A stretch of DNA of 64,000 bases from Bin87 sp965220095. GTDB lineage: Bacteria; Chloroflexota; Dehalococcoidia; Lucifugimonadales; UBA3495. Position 1 is the stretch's first letter. Every line of letters begins with the position of its first letter. The position numbers and the translations under genes are program-made. This document shows positions 43,301-52,397 of this stretch, piece after piece. A model generated the notes under the pieces. It was not told the origin of the DNA and made no database searches. It was given only the letters and a program-made list of their open reading frames with translations. The stretch covers positions 62,001 through 126,000 of the forward strand of contig OZ244805.1 of assembly GCA_965220095.1 (NCBI GenBank), written 5' to 3'.

Positions 43301-44122
43301 TTAATCCGGAAAGCGACCGCGACTCCATTCCAGCGCAGCCCGCAGCCCGCTCTCAGCCCGGATGCGGCTGAATTCAGCCTGTTCGGGCGTTTCGGCGGTA
43401 TCGAACTGGGTCATCAGTTCCAGGTTGTGGTGCAGCGCGGAAATTAAACCGGCAGACTCAAGCGCCCGGTTGATAGACAACTTGGTGGTCTTGATGCCGA
43501 TGGCCGAGATGCCGCGCATCTTCTGGGCGACTCGTTCGCATTCCGCGATCAGCTGATCATGAGGCACTACGCGGTTGACCATGCCGATGCGGGCGGCCTC
43601 GTGCGCGTCGATGATGTCCCCGGTAAGCATCATCTCTTTGGCCATCGCAAGATTTACCGAGTAGGGAGTCATCAGGAAAGGCGCGCCGTAGCCGAGGCGT
43701 ATTTCCGGCTCACCCAGCATGGCACGGTCAGAAGCAATTTTAACATCGCAAACCTGAACCAATTCGCAGGCGCCGCCCAGAGCGTAGCCGTTCACGGCGG
43801 CTATGACCGGCTTGCCCAGGTTCCACACCATCAGGAACGTGTCGATGGACGCCTTGAGACGCGAACGCCGCCCGTCCACGGAAAGCCGTTCACCGGTGGC
43901 GCTCTCGGCGGCTTCCGATTCGATGTCGAAGCCGGCCGAGAACGCCCGCCCGGCGCCCGTAAGGATAACCACCCGCACATCGGGGTTGGCCTCGATTCCT
44001 TCCAGGGCCTCACGAAACTCGAACATCAGCGTTTGGCTGAGGGCGTTGAGCTTCTCCGGACGATTGAGCGTGAGGTATCCGATGCCATCCCGCTCATCGT
44101 ATAGCAGTGTCTCAAAGGCCAT
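43301..44122 (-). CDS. enoyl-CoA hydratase/isomerase (crotonase family)
   Basis: A 273-residue crotonase-fold enzyme. The oxyanion-hole segments are GAGRAFSAGFDIES and VNGYALGGACELV; GEPEIRLGYG carries one catalytic-type Glu, and the second position is at GYGAPFLMTP. Specificity inside the family (beta-oxidation, isomerase, decarboxylase) cannot be told. It is the last gene of a three-gene run with the cyclophilin and RraA-like genes, 23 bases after the cyclophilin stop. Confidence 0.9.
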   Translation of the reverse strand: MAFETLLYDERDGIGYLTLNRPEKLNALSQTLMFEFREALEGIEANPDVRVVILTGAGRAFSAGFDIESEAAESATGERLSVDGRRSRLKASIDTFLMVWNLGKPVIAAVNGYALGGACELVQVCDVKIASDRAMLGEPEIRLGYGAPFLMTPYSVNLAMAKEMMLTGDIIDAHEAARIGMVNRVVPHDQLIAECERVAQKMRGISAIGIKTTKLSINRALESAGLISALHHNLELMTQFDTAETPEQAEFSRIRAESGLRAALEWSRGRFPD

Positions 44123-44145
44123 GCTTCCTGCTCGCCGAGGTTGTA

Positions 44146-44931
44146 CTAGGGGCCGATTATTTCCACCGAATTAATCACCACCGGGGATACCGGGGAGGAA
44201 CCTTGTCCGCCGGGGCGTGTCTCCGCAGTGGCGATGGCGTCAATGGTTTCCAGTCCGGCAATGGCCTGACCGAAGATGGTGTAGTCGGGCGGTAGACGGT
44301 AGTCAGCGTGCATCAGGAAAAACTGGCTGCCATTCGTATTTGGGCCGGCGTTGGCCATCGCCATAGTGCCCCGGGTATATGGCCGGCTGACCGGTTCATC
44401 GGCAAACTGATAGCCCGGCCCTCCGGAGCCCGTTCCCGAGGGGTCTCCGCCCTGGATCATAAAGCCGTCGATAACGCGGTGAAATATTACGTTGTCATAG
44501 AAGCCTTCCCGAGCCAGAAACACGAAGTTGTTCACGGTTTTGGGAGCGTCCTGGGTTAGTAATTCCACGGTGATAGAACCCGCCGACGTGTTTATGACGG
44601 CGGTATAGGGGGCGGCAGAGTCGATGACTTGCGTTGGCGGCACGCTCCACTGCTTTACCGACCGACCCCCGGACACCTGCACTTGCGGCGTGGACGCGCC
44701 CGACTGGGTGGTATCGTTGCGCGGCTGCGGGGCTGGTCGAGTCGGAACGAGGCCAGAATCGCCGGCAGATTGACCCGTCCCGGTGGTGGTTGACCCGGAA
44801 TCGGTCGCCGCGGTTGGGGTGGCGACGGGCTGCCCAAAATTGGGGTTGCCAAGCAACGCGCAGGCGCTCAGCGCAATAGCAGCGACACTGATCGCGAGGA
44901 TTGTGGTCAGTAGTTTTTTTGGCATCGTCAT
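44146..44931 (-). CDS. cyclophilin-type peptidyl-prolyl isomerase lipoprotein
   Basis: A 261-residue exported foldase. The start at 44931 gives a signal peptide with lipobox IALSAC, then a Thr/Ser/Gln-rich linker to about residue 95 and a cyclophilin domain. Active-site stretches are VIFHRVIDGFMIQGGDPSGTG and GTMAMANAGPNTNGSQFFLMH. It should sit on the outer face of the membrane and help fold secreted proteins. It is 22 bases after the RraA-like gene and 23 before the hydratase. Confidence 0.9.
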   Translation of the reverse strand: MTMPKKLLTTILAISVAAIALSACALLGNPNFGQPVATPTAATDSGSTTTGTGQSAGDSGLVPTRPAPQPRNDTTQSGASTPQVQVSGGRSVKQWSVPPTQVIDSAAPYTAVINTSAGSITVELLTQDAPKTVNNFVFLAREGFYDNVIFHRVIDGFMIQGGDPSGTGSGGPGYQFADEPVSRPYTRGTMAMANAGPNTNGSQFFLMHADYRLPPDYTIFGQAIAGLETIDAIATAETRPGGQGSSPVSPVVINSVEIIGP

Positions 44932-44953
44932 GATTAACAATCGTCTACAACGG

Positions 44954-45640
44954 TTAGTAAGGTCGGGTAATTTTGGCAACTTCTTTCAGCGCTTCCAGGC
45001 TGAATTGCTCTGATTGGCACAGCCCGATGGTCTGCTGTTCGTAGTCGGCGATCGTGCGCACCATATCAGGTATACGGTCGGCAAGGTCGAAGGGGATGTT
45101 GGTGATGCCGTGCTTGTCCCCGTGCAGCAGGTCGCCGGTGTGGACGGTCAACCCGCCGACTTCCACCGGTATTCCCATGTCCACCATGTGGACGTAGGCG
45201 TGGGAGACCGACACTTCCCTGGCGAAAAACTGGAAACCCAGTTCGCGAACCTCGTCCAGGTCGCGCACGGTGCCGTCGGTGGCCACCGCCAGCGCGCCCA
45301 GCGCCTTGTGAATATTGGACTGCACCTCGCCCCAGTAGGCTCCCAGGGGCGGGTTGTCGATGTCGTGCAGGACGATGAAGCGCGGCTCCGGCACGGACAC
45401 AATCAAGTCCCACCAATCTTCTCGCGGCACACTGTGGCCTTCGGGTCGGTTAGCGGAAATTACTCCGGTTACGGCGTAACCCACCACGGGGGTGAATTCC
45501 TGGAACACGGTCTTGATTTCCGGAAGCATGAAGCCAGCATTTTTGGGCCGGTAGTCAAACCCTTCGATGGCGTTGCAGATGCTAGGGGAGTCAATTTGCG
45601 ACAACGCTTTCAGGGTGGCGTCGCTCACGGTTTGATACAC
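44954..45640 (-). CDS. RraA-like aldolase (HMG/CHA aldolase family)
   Basis: A 228-residue protein of the RraA/4-hydroxy-4-methyl-2-oxoglutarate aldolase family. Landmarks: SIDSPSICNAIEG-like opening, GAYWGEVQSNIHKALGALAVATDG with the active-site GE and DG, TVRDLDEVRELGF with the substrate Arg-Asp, and VHTGDLLHGDKHGITNIP. Such enzymes make pyruvate from ring-cleavage products. The GTG start at 45640 is preceded by GAGGAGG. First gene of the run with the cyclophilin and hydratase. Confidence 0.82.
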   Translation of the reverse strand: MYQTVSDATLKALSQIDSPSICNAIEGFDYRPKNAGFMLPEIKTVFQEFTPVVGYAVTGVISANRPEGHSVPREDWWDLIVSVPEPRFIVLHDIDNPPLGAYWGEVQSNIHKALGALAVATDGTVRDLDEVRELGFQFFAREVSVSHAYVHMVDMGIPVEVGGLTVHTGDLLHGDKHGITNIPFDLADRIPDMVRTIADYEQQTIGLCQSEQFSLEALKEVAKITRPY

Positions 45641-45764
45641 GACCGGGCCTCCTCGGTAGGCTAACAGATGCGATGCCGGCTTCCGGCCGGCACGACCTCA
45701 AGGGTACCATAATGCAGATTGCGCCGAAAGAAGAAATGCGCCCTCACGTATATCCGCATTAAAC

Positions 45765-45872
45765 TGTCATTGCGAGGAGCGCAGCGACGTGGCAATCTCG
45801 ATGAGGCTGACACACGTCGACTAACCGCCTTTGCTACGGCGACGGGATTGCCACGCTACGCTCGCAATGACA
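45765..45872 (+). repeat. family B palindromic repeat, copy 3
   Basis: A 108-bp copy with ends TGTCATTGCGAG and CTCGCAATGACA, nearly the same as the copy at 32544 and sharing the outer flank GGGTACGC-TGA. It lies in the spacer between the RraA-like and small membrane protein genes. Confidence 0.85.
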
Positions 45873-45916
45873 AAGAGTGGGTACGCGTGAAGAGATGCGC
45901 CGCTGCACCCGTGATC

Positions 45917-46135
45917 TTACCGGGGGTCGTCGTAATCATCGTAATAATCATCATCGTCACGAAAGTCGTCTGCACTGCGATGGATCCGTCCCCAAATCCA
46001 TTTGAGGGTAACCACCACAACCGCCAGCAGGACCAACCCGCCGATGATCCAGGTGTCCAGGTAGGCGAAGAACGACAGGTCTCCAGAGCCGTCCTGGTTT
46101 TGCAAGGCAATGGACAATTTAACAGGTATCGGCAT
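45917..46135 (-). CDS. small membrane protein with acidic tail, 72 residues
   Basis: One membrane segment (WIIGGLVLLAVVVVTLKWIW) follows a polar N-terminus, and the C-terminus ends in the acidic run DDDDYYDDYDD. No family recognised. The frame and charge layout look like a real single-span protein, but there is no strong ribosome site. It is divergent from the small-export gene. Confidence 0.45.
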   Translation of the reverse strand: MPIPVKLSIALQNQDGSGDLSFFAYLDTWIIGGLVLLAVVVVTLKWIWGRIHRSADDFRDDDDYYDDYDDPR

Positions 46136-46251
46136 CGCTACAAACTCGCAGCGCCCATACGGTTGGCGCTACGACGGGGCACTGTATCATTTTCCGGCGC
46201 CGGCTGGTAACGCGTCGGGGTCCGGCGTAATCCGCTATTGGGGACTCAGCA

Positions 46252-46725
46252 TTGCTGTTTAAATATCTGATCGTGGCGATTACCGCCGCATCACCGATCG
46301 GGGAGGAGCTGGTATCGATCCCGGTTGGCGTTGGCTTAGGGTTAAATGCGGCAATGGTGGCGGTGGTGTCGTTCGCGTTCAACCTGCTGCCGGCGTTGTT
46401 GATTTCCGGGCTGTTCTGGCGAGCGGAGCGGGGCACGCGGGTAGTCAGGATGCTGTTGCGGTTGCGGCCATTGGCGTTGAGAGCTGTTGTACTCTGGATA
46501 CTGAGACGCCGCAGCCGGCGGTTGGGTCAGGCGCTGAACCGTTGGGGCATCTGGGGCGTTCTGGTAGCGACTCCGTGGGCGGGCGTGTACGCAACCACGC
46601 TGACGCTGGAGGCGATGGGGATGCGCCGGAAACGTTTGTTGGCATCGGTGGCGGCAAGCCTGGCCATACACGCGGTAGCCGTAGCGTTGATTTCGGCAGG
46701 GATATTCAGGCTGTTGTGGAGCTAG
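46252..46725 (+). CDS. putative small multidrug export family protein
   Basis: A 157-residue membrane protein with three to four hydrophobic segments. ASPIGEELVSIPVGVGLGL and WGVLVATPWAGVYATTLTLEAMG match the DUF/Sm_multidrug_ex family. Its central stretch is very Arg-rich and would be cytoplasmic. The TTG start at 46252 is weakly supported. Transport of any drug is not shown for this protein; the family name is historical. Confidence 0.65.
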   Translation: MLFKYLIVAITAASPIGEELVSIPVGVGLGLNAAMVAVVSFAFNLLPALLISGLFWRAERGTRVVRMLLRLRPLALRAVVLWILRRRSRRLGQALNRWGIWGVLVATPWAGVYATTLTLEAMGMRRKRLLASVAASLAIHAVAVALISAGIFRLLWS

Positions 46726-46966
46726 TACTGGTTCAAATCAGTATTGTAAGTTGTATTAGTGAAAGGCCTACAAATGCTACGCTGACCGCAAGATCGAGTG
46801 GTGGGGAGGTGTGGCAACCATGGCCCTGGAGCAATACGCAGTACAGTTGACGCCGGACGAGCGGGAGCAACTGAGCCGACTGATACGTAGCGGCAAAAGT
46901 TCGGCTCGCATCGTCGCCCGGGCGCGCATTCTACTTAAAGTAGCTGAGGGATGGAACGCACCTCAG

Positions 46967-48469
46967 CTGGACTTTCCGCATTTCAAGCGGCGTAAGCCAG
47001 GGAATCGACAAGTCGGTGGTACAGAGCGACTGGGAGTTCCTGCGTATCGGGGTCGACGGCCGACGTTGAAAAACCCTCCGACGCCAGCCACAGGTGGCGT
47101 CGCACCAGGGCAATGGCGTCCACGAAGGTCGGCAACGGCTTGTCGTACCAGGCCGCTCGGCGCTGGGTCATGGGGCGCTGTTTTTGCAACCCGTGGGCGG
47201 CCAGGGTGGTCCAGGAGAAGATTCCCAGCAGGACGGGCGTGGTGCGGGCGATGGCCAGGTCGGACCACTGGCGTTGGGTTTCCACGCCCAGGTGGGTCCG
47301 CACCTCCTGAAAGAGCCTGCCCCGTACTTGATACGGGGTAACTTCCAGTTGCCAGCGCAGGACAAACCATTCCAGGATCTGGGTCGGGTCCGCCGCGGGG
47401 TCGGTGCACAGCAAGGCCTGGGTGGCGAAGGAGCCCTGGGGATCTCGGATCAGCACCCAGCGGATGCGGACTGGAGACTTGCCGGAGCGGTACCAGACCG
47501 CCGTTTGCGACGTGAGTTCCACCGTGCGGGTGGCGCCGTCATACCAGGCCACGGCCACGCTGGCCCAAGTTGCCTGGGGCTGGTCGAGGATCGTTTTCAG
47601 CGCGGGTCGCCGCGCGCCTTTCAGCGGCGGGCGGCCGTTCTGACCCGGCTGACGGGCTGGCGCGGGCGCATAGAGAGCGGCGTCCAGCCGTAGTCTGGCA
47701 ATGAGGGTAACGGGTTCACGGAGGGATTGGCAGCAGTGGAGCAGGTCCAGCACGGCGTAGCTGTTGTCGCCCACCAGCACCAGTGGACGTTGGGGCAGCC
47801 AGCGTGGTTCGGCAGGCTCACCATGAGCGGGGTTGCAGGATCATCTGTCGCGCCCAGTCGGTGAGCTTCTTGTGCCGACGTCCCTGCTGTTGGTAGTACC
47901 GGGTCGATGGCGCCAGCACGGTGAGCGCCGGCAGGGCCCAATGGCGTCCGGCCCAAGGCACATGGCCCAGCCACATCAGGGAGATCCAGCGCAGGCCGCT
48001 GGCCTTGACCAGTTGGCTCCGGCTGGAACGCACCGCGTCGCGGTAGATGCCCCGACCTTTGATCTTGGCGCCGCGACGCCGTTCCAGGGTTTCGTCGATG
48101 CCGAAGACCAAGGGGCCATCCCCACCATCAAGGTGCTGGAGCAGCAACACCAAGAGGATGCGCGCCGCTGCACGGGGCGACCACACCGCCCGGTTGAGCA
48201 CCTCATGGTAGCGGGCGTAATCGCGGTGGCCGCTGCGGCCCATGACCCGCAGGGCCGCGGCGACGGTGCGCTGACCCGGGGTCAGGATCGCGCTCACCAG
48301 CAGTACCTGGGCTTTCCGCCAGGTCGGGTTGGTAAACAGCGTTGCGAAGGGAATGAGTATGGATACAATGGCATTGGGCAGGGTAAGCATAGCTGGGCCT
48401 TTAGTGAGATTTTGGTCAGGCCAGCTTACCCTGTCTTTATACTTTTTCTAAATTATGCGTAAAGTCCAG
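46967..48469 (-). mobile_element. IS element (DDE_5/IS701-like) inserted in the IS630-type gene
   Basis: A 1503-bp element bounded by imperfect inverted ends (CTGGACTTTCCGCAT left; complement of ATGCGTAAAGTCCAG right) and a 5-bp target duplication CTCAG (46962-46966 and 48470-48474). It encodes one transposase on the minus strand that fills almost the whole element. Confidence 0.88.
46983..48390 (-). pseudogene. DDE_5-type transposase of the inserted IS, broken by a 25-bp insertion
   Basis: The first part (48390 to 47818) reads MLTLPNAIVSILIPF through VFGIDETLERRRGAKIKGRG, with the first catalytic Asp, to RRHKKLTDWARQMILQP. The second part (47780 to 46983) begins LVLVGDNSYAVLDLL, with the second Asp, and continues to a C-terminal IVALYHRLVD-like end including WQLEVTPYQVRGRLFQEVRTHLG-type sequence. 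Between them about 25 bases at 47806-47831 carry GGTTCGGCAGGCTCACCATG; removing them joins QP to RWLPQRPLVLVGDNS in frame. The insertion adds a stop, so the element is not autonomous now. Confidence 0.82.
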
Positions 48470-49471
48470 CTCAGGTGTCGGCCGCTTTGGACGTGTCCAA
48501 GGGTACGGTGTACCGCGCCAAAAGGCGGTACGCCGAGGAAGGTTTGGATGGCGTGTTGCAGGACCGGGTCCAGGCCAACCGGTATCGCAAGCTGGACGAC
48601 AAGGGCGAGGCCCACCTGATCGCCCTGGCGTGCAGCCCAGCGCCCGATGGCCACGACCACTGGACCTTGCATCTGCTGGCCGACCGAGTGGTGGAGTTGG
48701 GGTTGGTGGAGTCGTTATCGTACGAGACGGTGCGGTTGAGGCTCAAAAAAACGTCCTCCAGCCGTGGCGGAAGCAGCAGTGGCGCATCCCCAAGGTAGGG
48801 GGTGAATTGGTGGCGGCGATGGAGGACGTGCTGGACTGGTATGCTGAGCCCTACGACCAGCCACTGCATCCCTGACCGGCCGGTGGTCTGCTTTGACGAG
48901 ACTTCCACCCAGTTGCTGGCCGACACCAGGGCGCCCATCCCGGTGCAACCGGGACAACCGCGGCGTCAGGATTACGAGTATCGCCGCGCCGGTACGCGCA
49001 ACATCTTCCTGACCTGCGAGCCCCTGGCGGGCTGGCGACACGTGGCGATCACGGAACGGCGCACCAGGCAGGACTTCGCCCACCGGATGCGCTGGCTGGT
49101 GGATGAGGCTTACCCCGATGCCCCGGTGGTGCGGGTGGTTCTGGACAATTTGAACACGCACCGCATGGCGTCTTTGTACGAGACCTTCCCCGGCCGCCGA
49201 AGCCCGGCGCATCGTGAAGCGCCTCGAGTTTCACCACACGCCCAAGCACGCCAGTTGGCTCAACATGGCGGAGATTGAGTTCAGCGTGTTGACCCGGGCC
49301 TGTCTCCAGGGACGTAATCCCGACGAGACTGCCCTGCAGCGAGCCATCAACGCCTATGAGGCCGAGCGCAATGCGGCACGAGCCACCATCAACTGGCGGT
49401 TCACCACCCAGGATGCCCGATCCAAACTGCATCGCCTCTATCCCTTCAATTCCAAGATTGATTGAGTACTA

Positions 49472-50702
49472 AACCGAAGCCAAGGTGAAACCCGCATCAG
49501 CATTGGGTAGAATTGAGGGTAGCTGGGTCGGTTGGTCAGGAAAACCGAGGGGGTTGTTGGTGGGCATGGAGGAGATGGGGGCGCTGCTGGAGCGTTGGCG
49601 CATGGACGAGGCTGAGGTGCGGCGGCGGATGTATCGAGCGCCGACGCCCGGGAGCGGGAAAGGTGGCACGCGCTATGGCTCCTGTGTCAGGGTTGGACGG
49701 CTGCGGCGGTAGCTCATACTCTGGAACGGGATGCCCATACCATTGGCCAATGGGCCACGGCGTTCACGGAGCGCGGACCGTCGGCGCTGGCTTTTGAGCA
49801 GTCGGGAGGTTCCCCCGCGCGCTGAACGAAGAGCAGCAAGCCGAGTTGAAGGGGGCGGTGCAGGGGTCGCCGTCGCAAGGCGGCATCGACCTATCGAACT
49901 GGAACTGGAAGGCGGTGCGCCGGTTTGTGCAGGACCGCTTTGGGTTGGAGCTGAGCCGGAGCAGTTGCCTGAAATACCTGCATCGGTTGGGGTTTGTGCT
50001 GAAACGGCCCAAGAAGCGGTTGGTCAAGGCGGACCCGGTACGGCGAGAAGCCTTTGTGTCGGAGTATGCTGCGCTGACGGCGGCGGCCCGACGGACGGGA
50101 GTCAAGATATTCTTCGCTGACGAGGCCCACTTTCGGGCCGATGCGGATCTACGGGGCAAGTGGGTGCTGAAGGGAGAACCGGCCCTGGTGGACTCCACCA
50201 GTCCGCGCCGGGGCGAGAAGGCCAGCTACTACTCGGCGGTGTGCCTGGAAACTGGCGAGGTGGAGGTGATGGAACTGGAGGGCAACAGCAACTCCGCCAC
50301 CGCCGCCGCCTTCCTGCGACAACTGAGGGTGCGGCATTACGAACCGCTGACCGTGATTTGGGACAATTCACCAGCCCATCGTGGCGATGCGCTGCGGGCT
50401 TACTTGGCCACGCCCGACTTGAACCTGTGCCTGGTGAACCTGCCCAGTTACAGTCCCGATTTCAACGCGACGAGGTCATTTGGGGCTGGGCACGTGAGGA
50501 GGCGACCGCCAATCTCGGTCTGGGCACTCGTGCCGCAGTGCAAGAGAAGGTAGGCGACTTTTTCACCAACTTGGCCGGCCGACGCGAAGCAGTCAAGCGG
50601 CGCTGCCGCACCGTGCTCCAAGCACGCGCAGATGAATTATTTGGCGACTCTCCAACCCACACTCTCCGCACCTCAAATGTAGATTTCACCTTGGCTTCGG
50701 TT
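49472..50702 (+). mobile_element. second IS630-type element with TA duplication
   Basis: A 1231-bp element with perfect inverted ends AACCGAAGCCAAGGTGAAA and flanking TA on both sides (49470-49471, 50703-50704), the target-site signature of IS630/Tc1-mariner elements. It was inserted directly after the end of the first IS630-type gene. Confidence 0.85.
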
Positions 50703-50705
50703 TAG
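49567..50705 (+). pseudogene. IS630-type transposase, frameshifted
   Basis: An N-terminal part (MEEMGALLERWRMDEAEVRRR) shifts frame near 49640, where WHALWLLCQGWTAAAVAHTL continues. It shifts again near 49818 into LNEEQQAELKGAVQ and the main frame (49846 on) with the winged-helix part DRFGLELSRSSCLKYLHRLGF. The catalytic core follows with FFADEAHF, VIWDNSPAH and LPSYSPDFNA. A one-base loss near 50469 then moves DEVIWGWAREEATANLG, with the third acidic residue, to another frame. Three disruptions make it a pseudogene. Confidence 0.85.
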
Positions 50706-50710
50706 GTTAA

Positions 50711-51052
50711 TCACCGGCGCTGGCATCGTTCACCGGCGCTGGCATCGTTCACCGGCGCTGGCATCGTTCACCGGCGCTGGCATCGTTCACCGGCGCTGGC
50801 ATCGTTCACCGGCGCTGGCATCGTTCACCGGCGCTGGCATCGTTCACCGGCGCTGGCATCGTTCACCGGCGCTGGCATCGTTCACCGGCGCTGGCATCGT
50901 TCACCGGCGCTGGCATCGTTCACCGGCGCTGGCATCGTTCACCGGCGCTGGCATCGTTCACCGGCGCTGGCATCGTTCACCGGCGCTGGCATCGTTCACC
51001 GGCGCTGGCATCGTTCACCGGCGCCGGCATCGTTCACCGGCGCTGGCATCGT
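50711..51052. repeat. 19-bp tandem repeat array, 18 units
   Basis: Eighteen head-to-tail copies of TCACCGGCGCTGGCATCGT (342 bp exactly). All are identical by eye except one near the right end, which reads GGCGCCGGC instead of GGCGCTGGC. There are no spacers, so it is not a CRISPR array. It begins 7 bases after the second IS630-type element and lies upstream of the tyrosine recombinase gene. Confidence 0.95.
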
Positions 51053-51270
51053 TGCATCCCGTCGATACGAACGCATTCGACATCGCAATATTGCTTAACG
51101 TGGTCGGTGAAAATCCCCAAATCTCGCAATCTTGCGAAAGTGTCATATTTTGCGCGATGTATAAAAATAACACCAAAATCTAACAGGCGATTCCTGGCGT
51201 ATGTCGGTCATGGATGGAGTGGGCGCCAGTACCCGGTGGTAGGGAGTCGACGGGGAAGTTGGTGGTATTC
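51053..51270. other. AT-richer leader before the recombinase gene
   Basis: About 220 bases, noticeably richer in A and T than the flanks (for example GATGTATAAAAATAACACC). I see no gene; short frames here are not convincing. It probably carries the recombinase promoter, with TATAAA at 51160 a candidate -10 but no well-spaced -35. Confidence 0.4.
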
Positions 51271-52182
51271 ATGGAGCGGACGGTCAATTCATTTTTGCAG
51301 CATCTGGTCGTGGAGCGAGGGTTTGCCCAGAACACGCTGGATGCGTACAGCAACGACCTGAACCAGTTCCGGGCGTTCGTCAAGGATAATCTGAATGCTC
51401 CCGCCGAGCAGGAAACCTGGCGGTTGGTCGACATCAACCTGCTGAATTCCTACATCAGCGACCTGCGGGACAACCGCGGATATCGGGAGACGACCACTGC
51501 CCGCAAGGTGGCGGCGGTGCGATCGTTTTTCGGGTATCTGAGCCGGAACGGGCTGATCACCGACGACCCTACCGAGAACCTGGGCTCACCACGCGTAGGC
51601 CGCTCGGTGCCCAAGTTCATCACCGAGGAGGAAGTGAAGCAATTGCTGGGCACCGCCGCCGATACCGGCACGCCGGAGGGCCGCCGGGACGCCAGCATCC
51701 TGGAAATCCTCTACGCCACCGGATTGCGCGTTAGCGAGATGGTGGGCCTCAACGTGCAGGACATCGACTTTGAAGAGGGCTTTATCCGCACCTGGGGCAA
51801 GGGCGCCAAAGAACGCATTGTCTACGTGTACCCGGAGGCGTTGTCCCATCTCCGGGCGTACATCGGCGGGGCCAGGGTTGAACTGCTGGGCAACAAACGC
51901 GGCGAAACGGCCCTTTACGTCAACCAGCGCGGCGAACGATTGACCCGCCAGTGGGTGTGGAACATCCTGAAGGCCAGCGCCAAGAAGGCGGGCATAGACA
52001 CCAAGATCACGCCCCACACGTTGCGCCACAGCTTTGCCACTCACCTGCTGCAAAACGGCGCCTCGTTGCGCCACGTCCAGGAACTGCTGGGACATTCCAG
52101 CATCTCCACCACGCAGGTCTACACTCACCTCACCGATTCCCACGTGCGCGAAGAATACGAACGCAGCCACCCCAGAGCCTGA
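51271..52182 (+). CDS. tyrosine recombinase XerC/XerD
   Basis: A 303-residue site-specific recombinase. The N-terminal SAM-like core-binding domain (VNSFLQHLVVERGFAQNTLDAYSNDL) is followed by the catalytic domain with all active residues: ATGLRVSEM (Arg), the Lys region ERIVYVYPEA, HTLRHSFATHLL (His, Arg) and LGHSSISTTQVYTHL (His, Tyr). Length and layout match chromosome-dimer-resolving Xer proteins more than phage integrases, but a role in the adjacent repeat/IS region cannot be excluded. Start at 51271 (MERTVNSF). Confidence 0.9.
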   Translation: MERTVNSFLQHLVVERGFAQNTLDAYSNDLNQFRAFVKDNLNAPAEQETWRLVDINLLNSYISDLRDNRGYRETTTARKVAAVRSFFGYLSRNGLITDDPTENLGSPRVGRSVPKFITEEEVKQLLGTAADTGTPEGRRDASILEILYATGLRVSEMVGLNVQDIDFEEGFIRTWGKGAKERIVYVYPEALSHLRAYIGGARVELLGNKRGETALYVNQRGERLTRQWVWNILKASAKKAGIDTKITPHTLRHSFATHLLQNGASLRHVQELLGHSSISTTQVYTHLTDSHVREEYERSHPRA

Positions 52183-52397
52183 CCGCCGGTTTCGGCGTCC
52201 CGCGCGAGAAGCGTTGCGGGCATCTATACCGCCAAGACGTTGACATGATCCGCTGGCGGAGCCGGGGTCGTTGGTTCTGATATGCTGGTATTATGTAGGC
52301 ACAACCACGCGTTTCGCGCCGTGGCCGACCACTGGGATAATTAACACGCGCGCCGAGCTTGGTCTGGATCCGAGCAGCCGGCGCCCGGAGGGTTACA

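Larger units (their letters stand above)
46820..49465 (+). pseudogene. IS630-type transposase, interrupted by another IS and frameshifted
   Basis: The N-terminal helix-turn-helix part (LTPDEREQLSRLIRSGKSSARIVARARILLK) runs from 46820 to 46966 and resumes after the inserted IS at 48475 with QVSAALDVSKGTVYRAKRRY. Removing the inserted element and one CTCAG copy restores the frame exactly. Downstream the DDE core is present (VVCFDETSTQLLAD, VLDNLNTH, HHTPKHASWLNMAEIE) but in three frames, with changes near 48748 (a run of seven A), 48868 and 49190. It was therefore already or subsequently dead. GGGGAGGTG precedes the start. Confidence 0.85.

Noticed and set aside
46811..47341. A complete 176-residue gene at the start of the IS region
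   Set aside because: Only the first 50 residues belong to the IS630-type transposase; the rest is read-through into the inserted IS in an antisense frame.
50711..51052. CRISPR-like array
   Set aside because: Units are directly adjacent with no spacers, and no cas genes are in the window.
51107..51361. Small gene before the recombinase
   Set aside because: Overlaps the recombinase start in another frame, lacks a ribosome site and any recognisable product.
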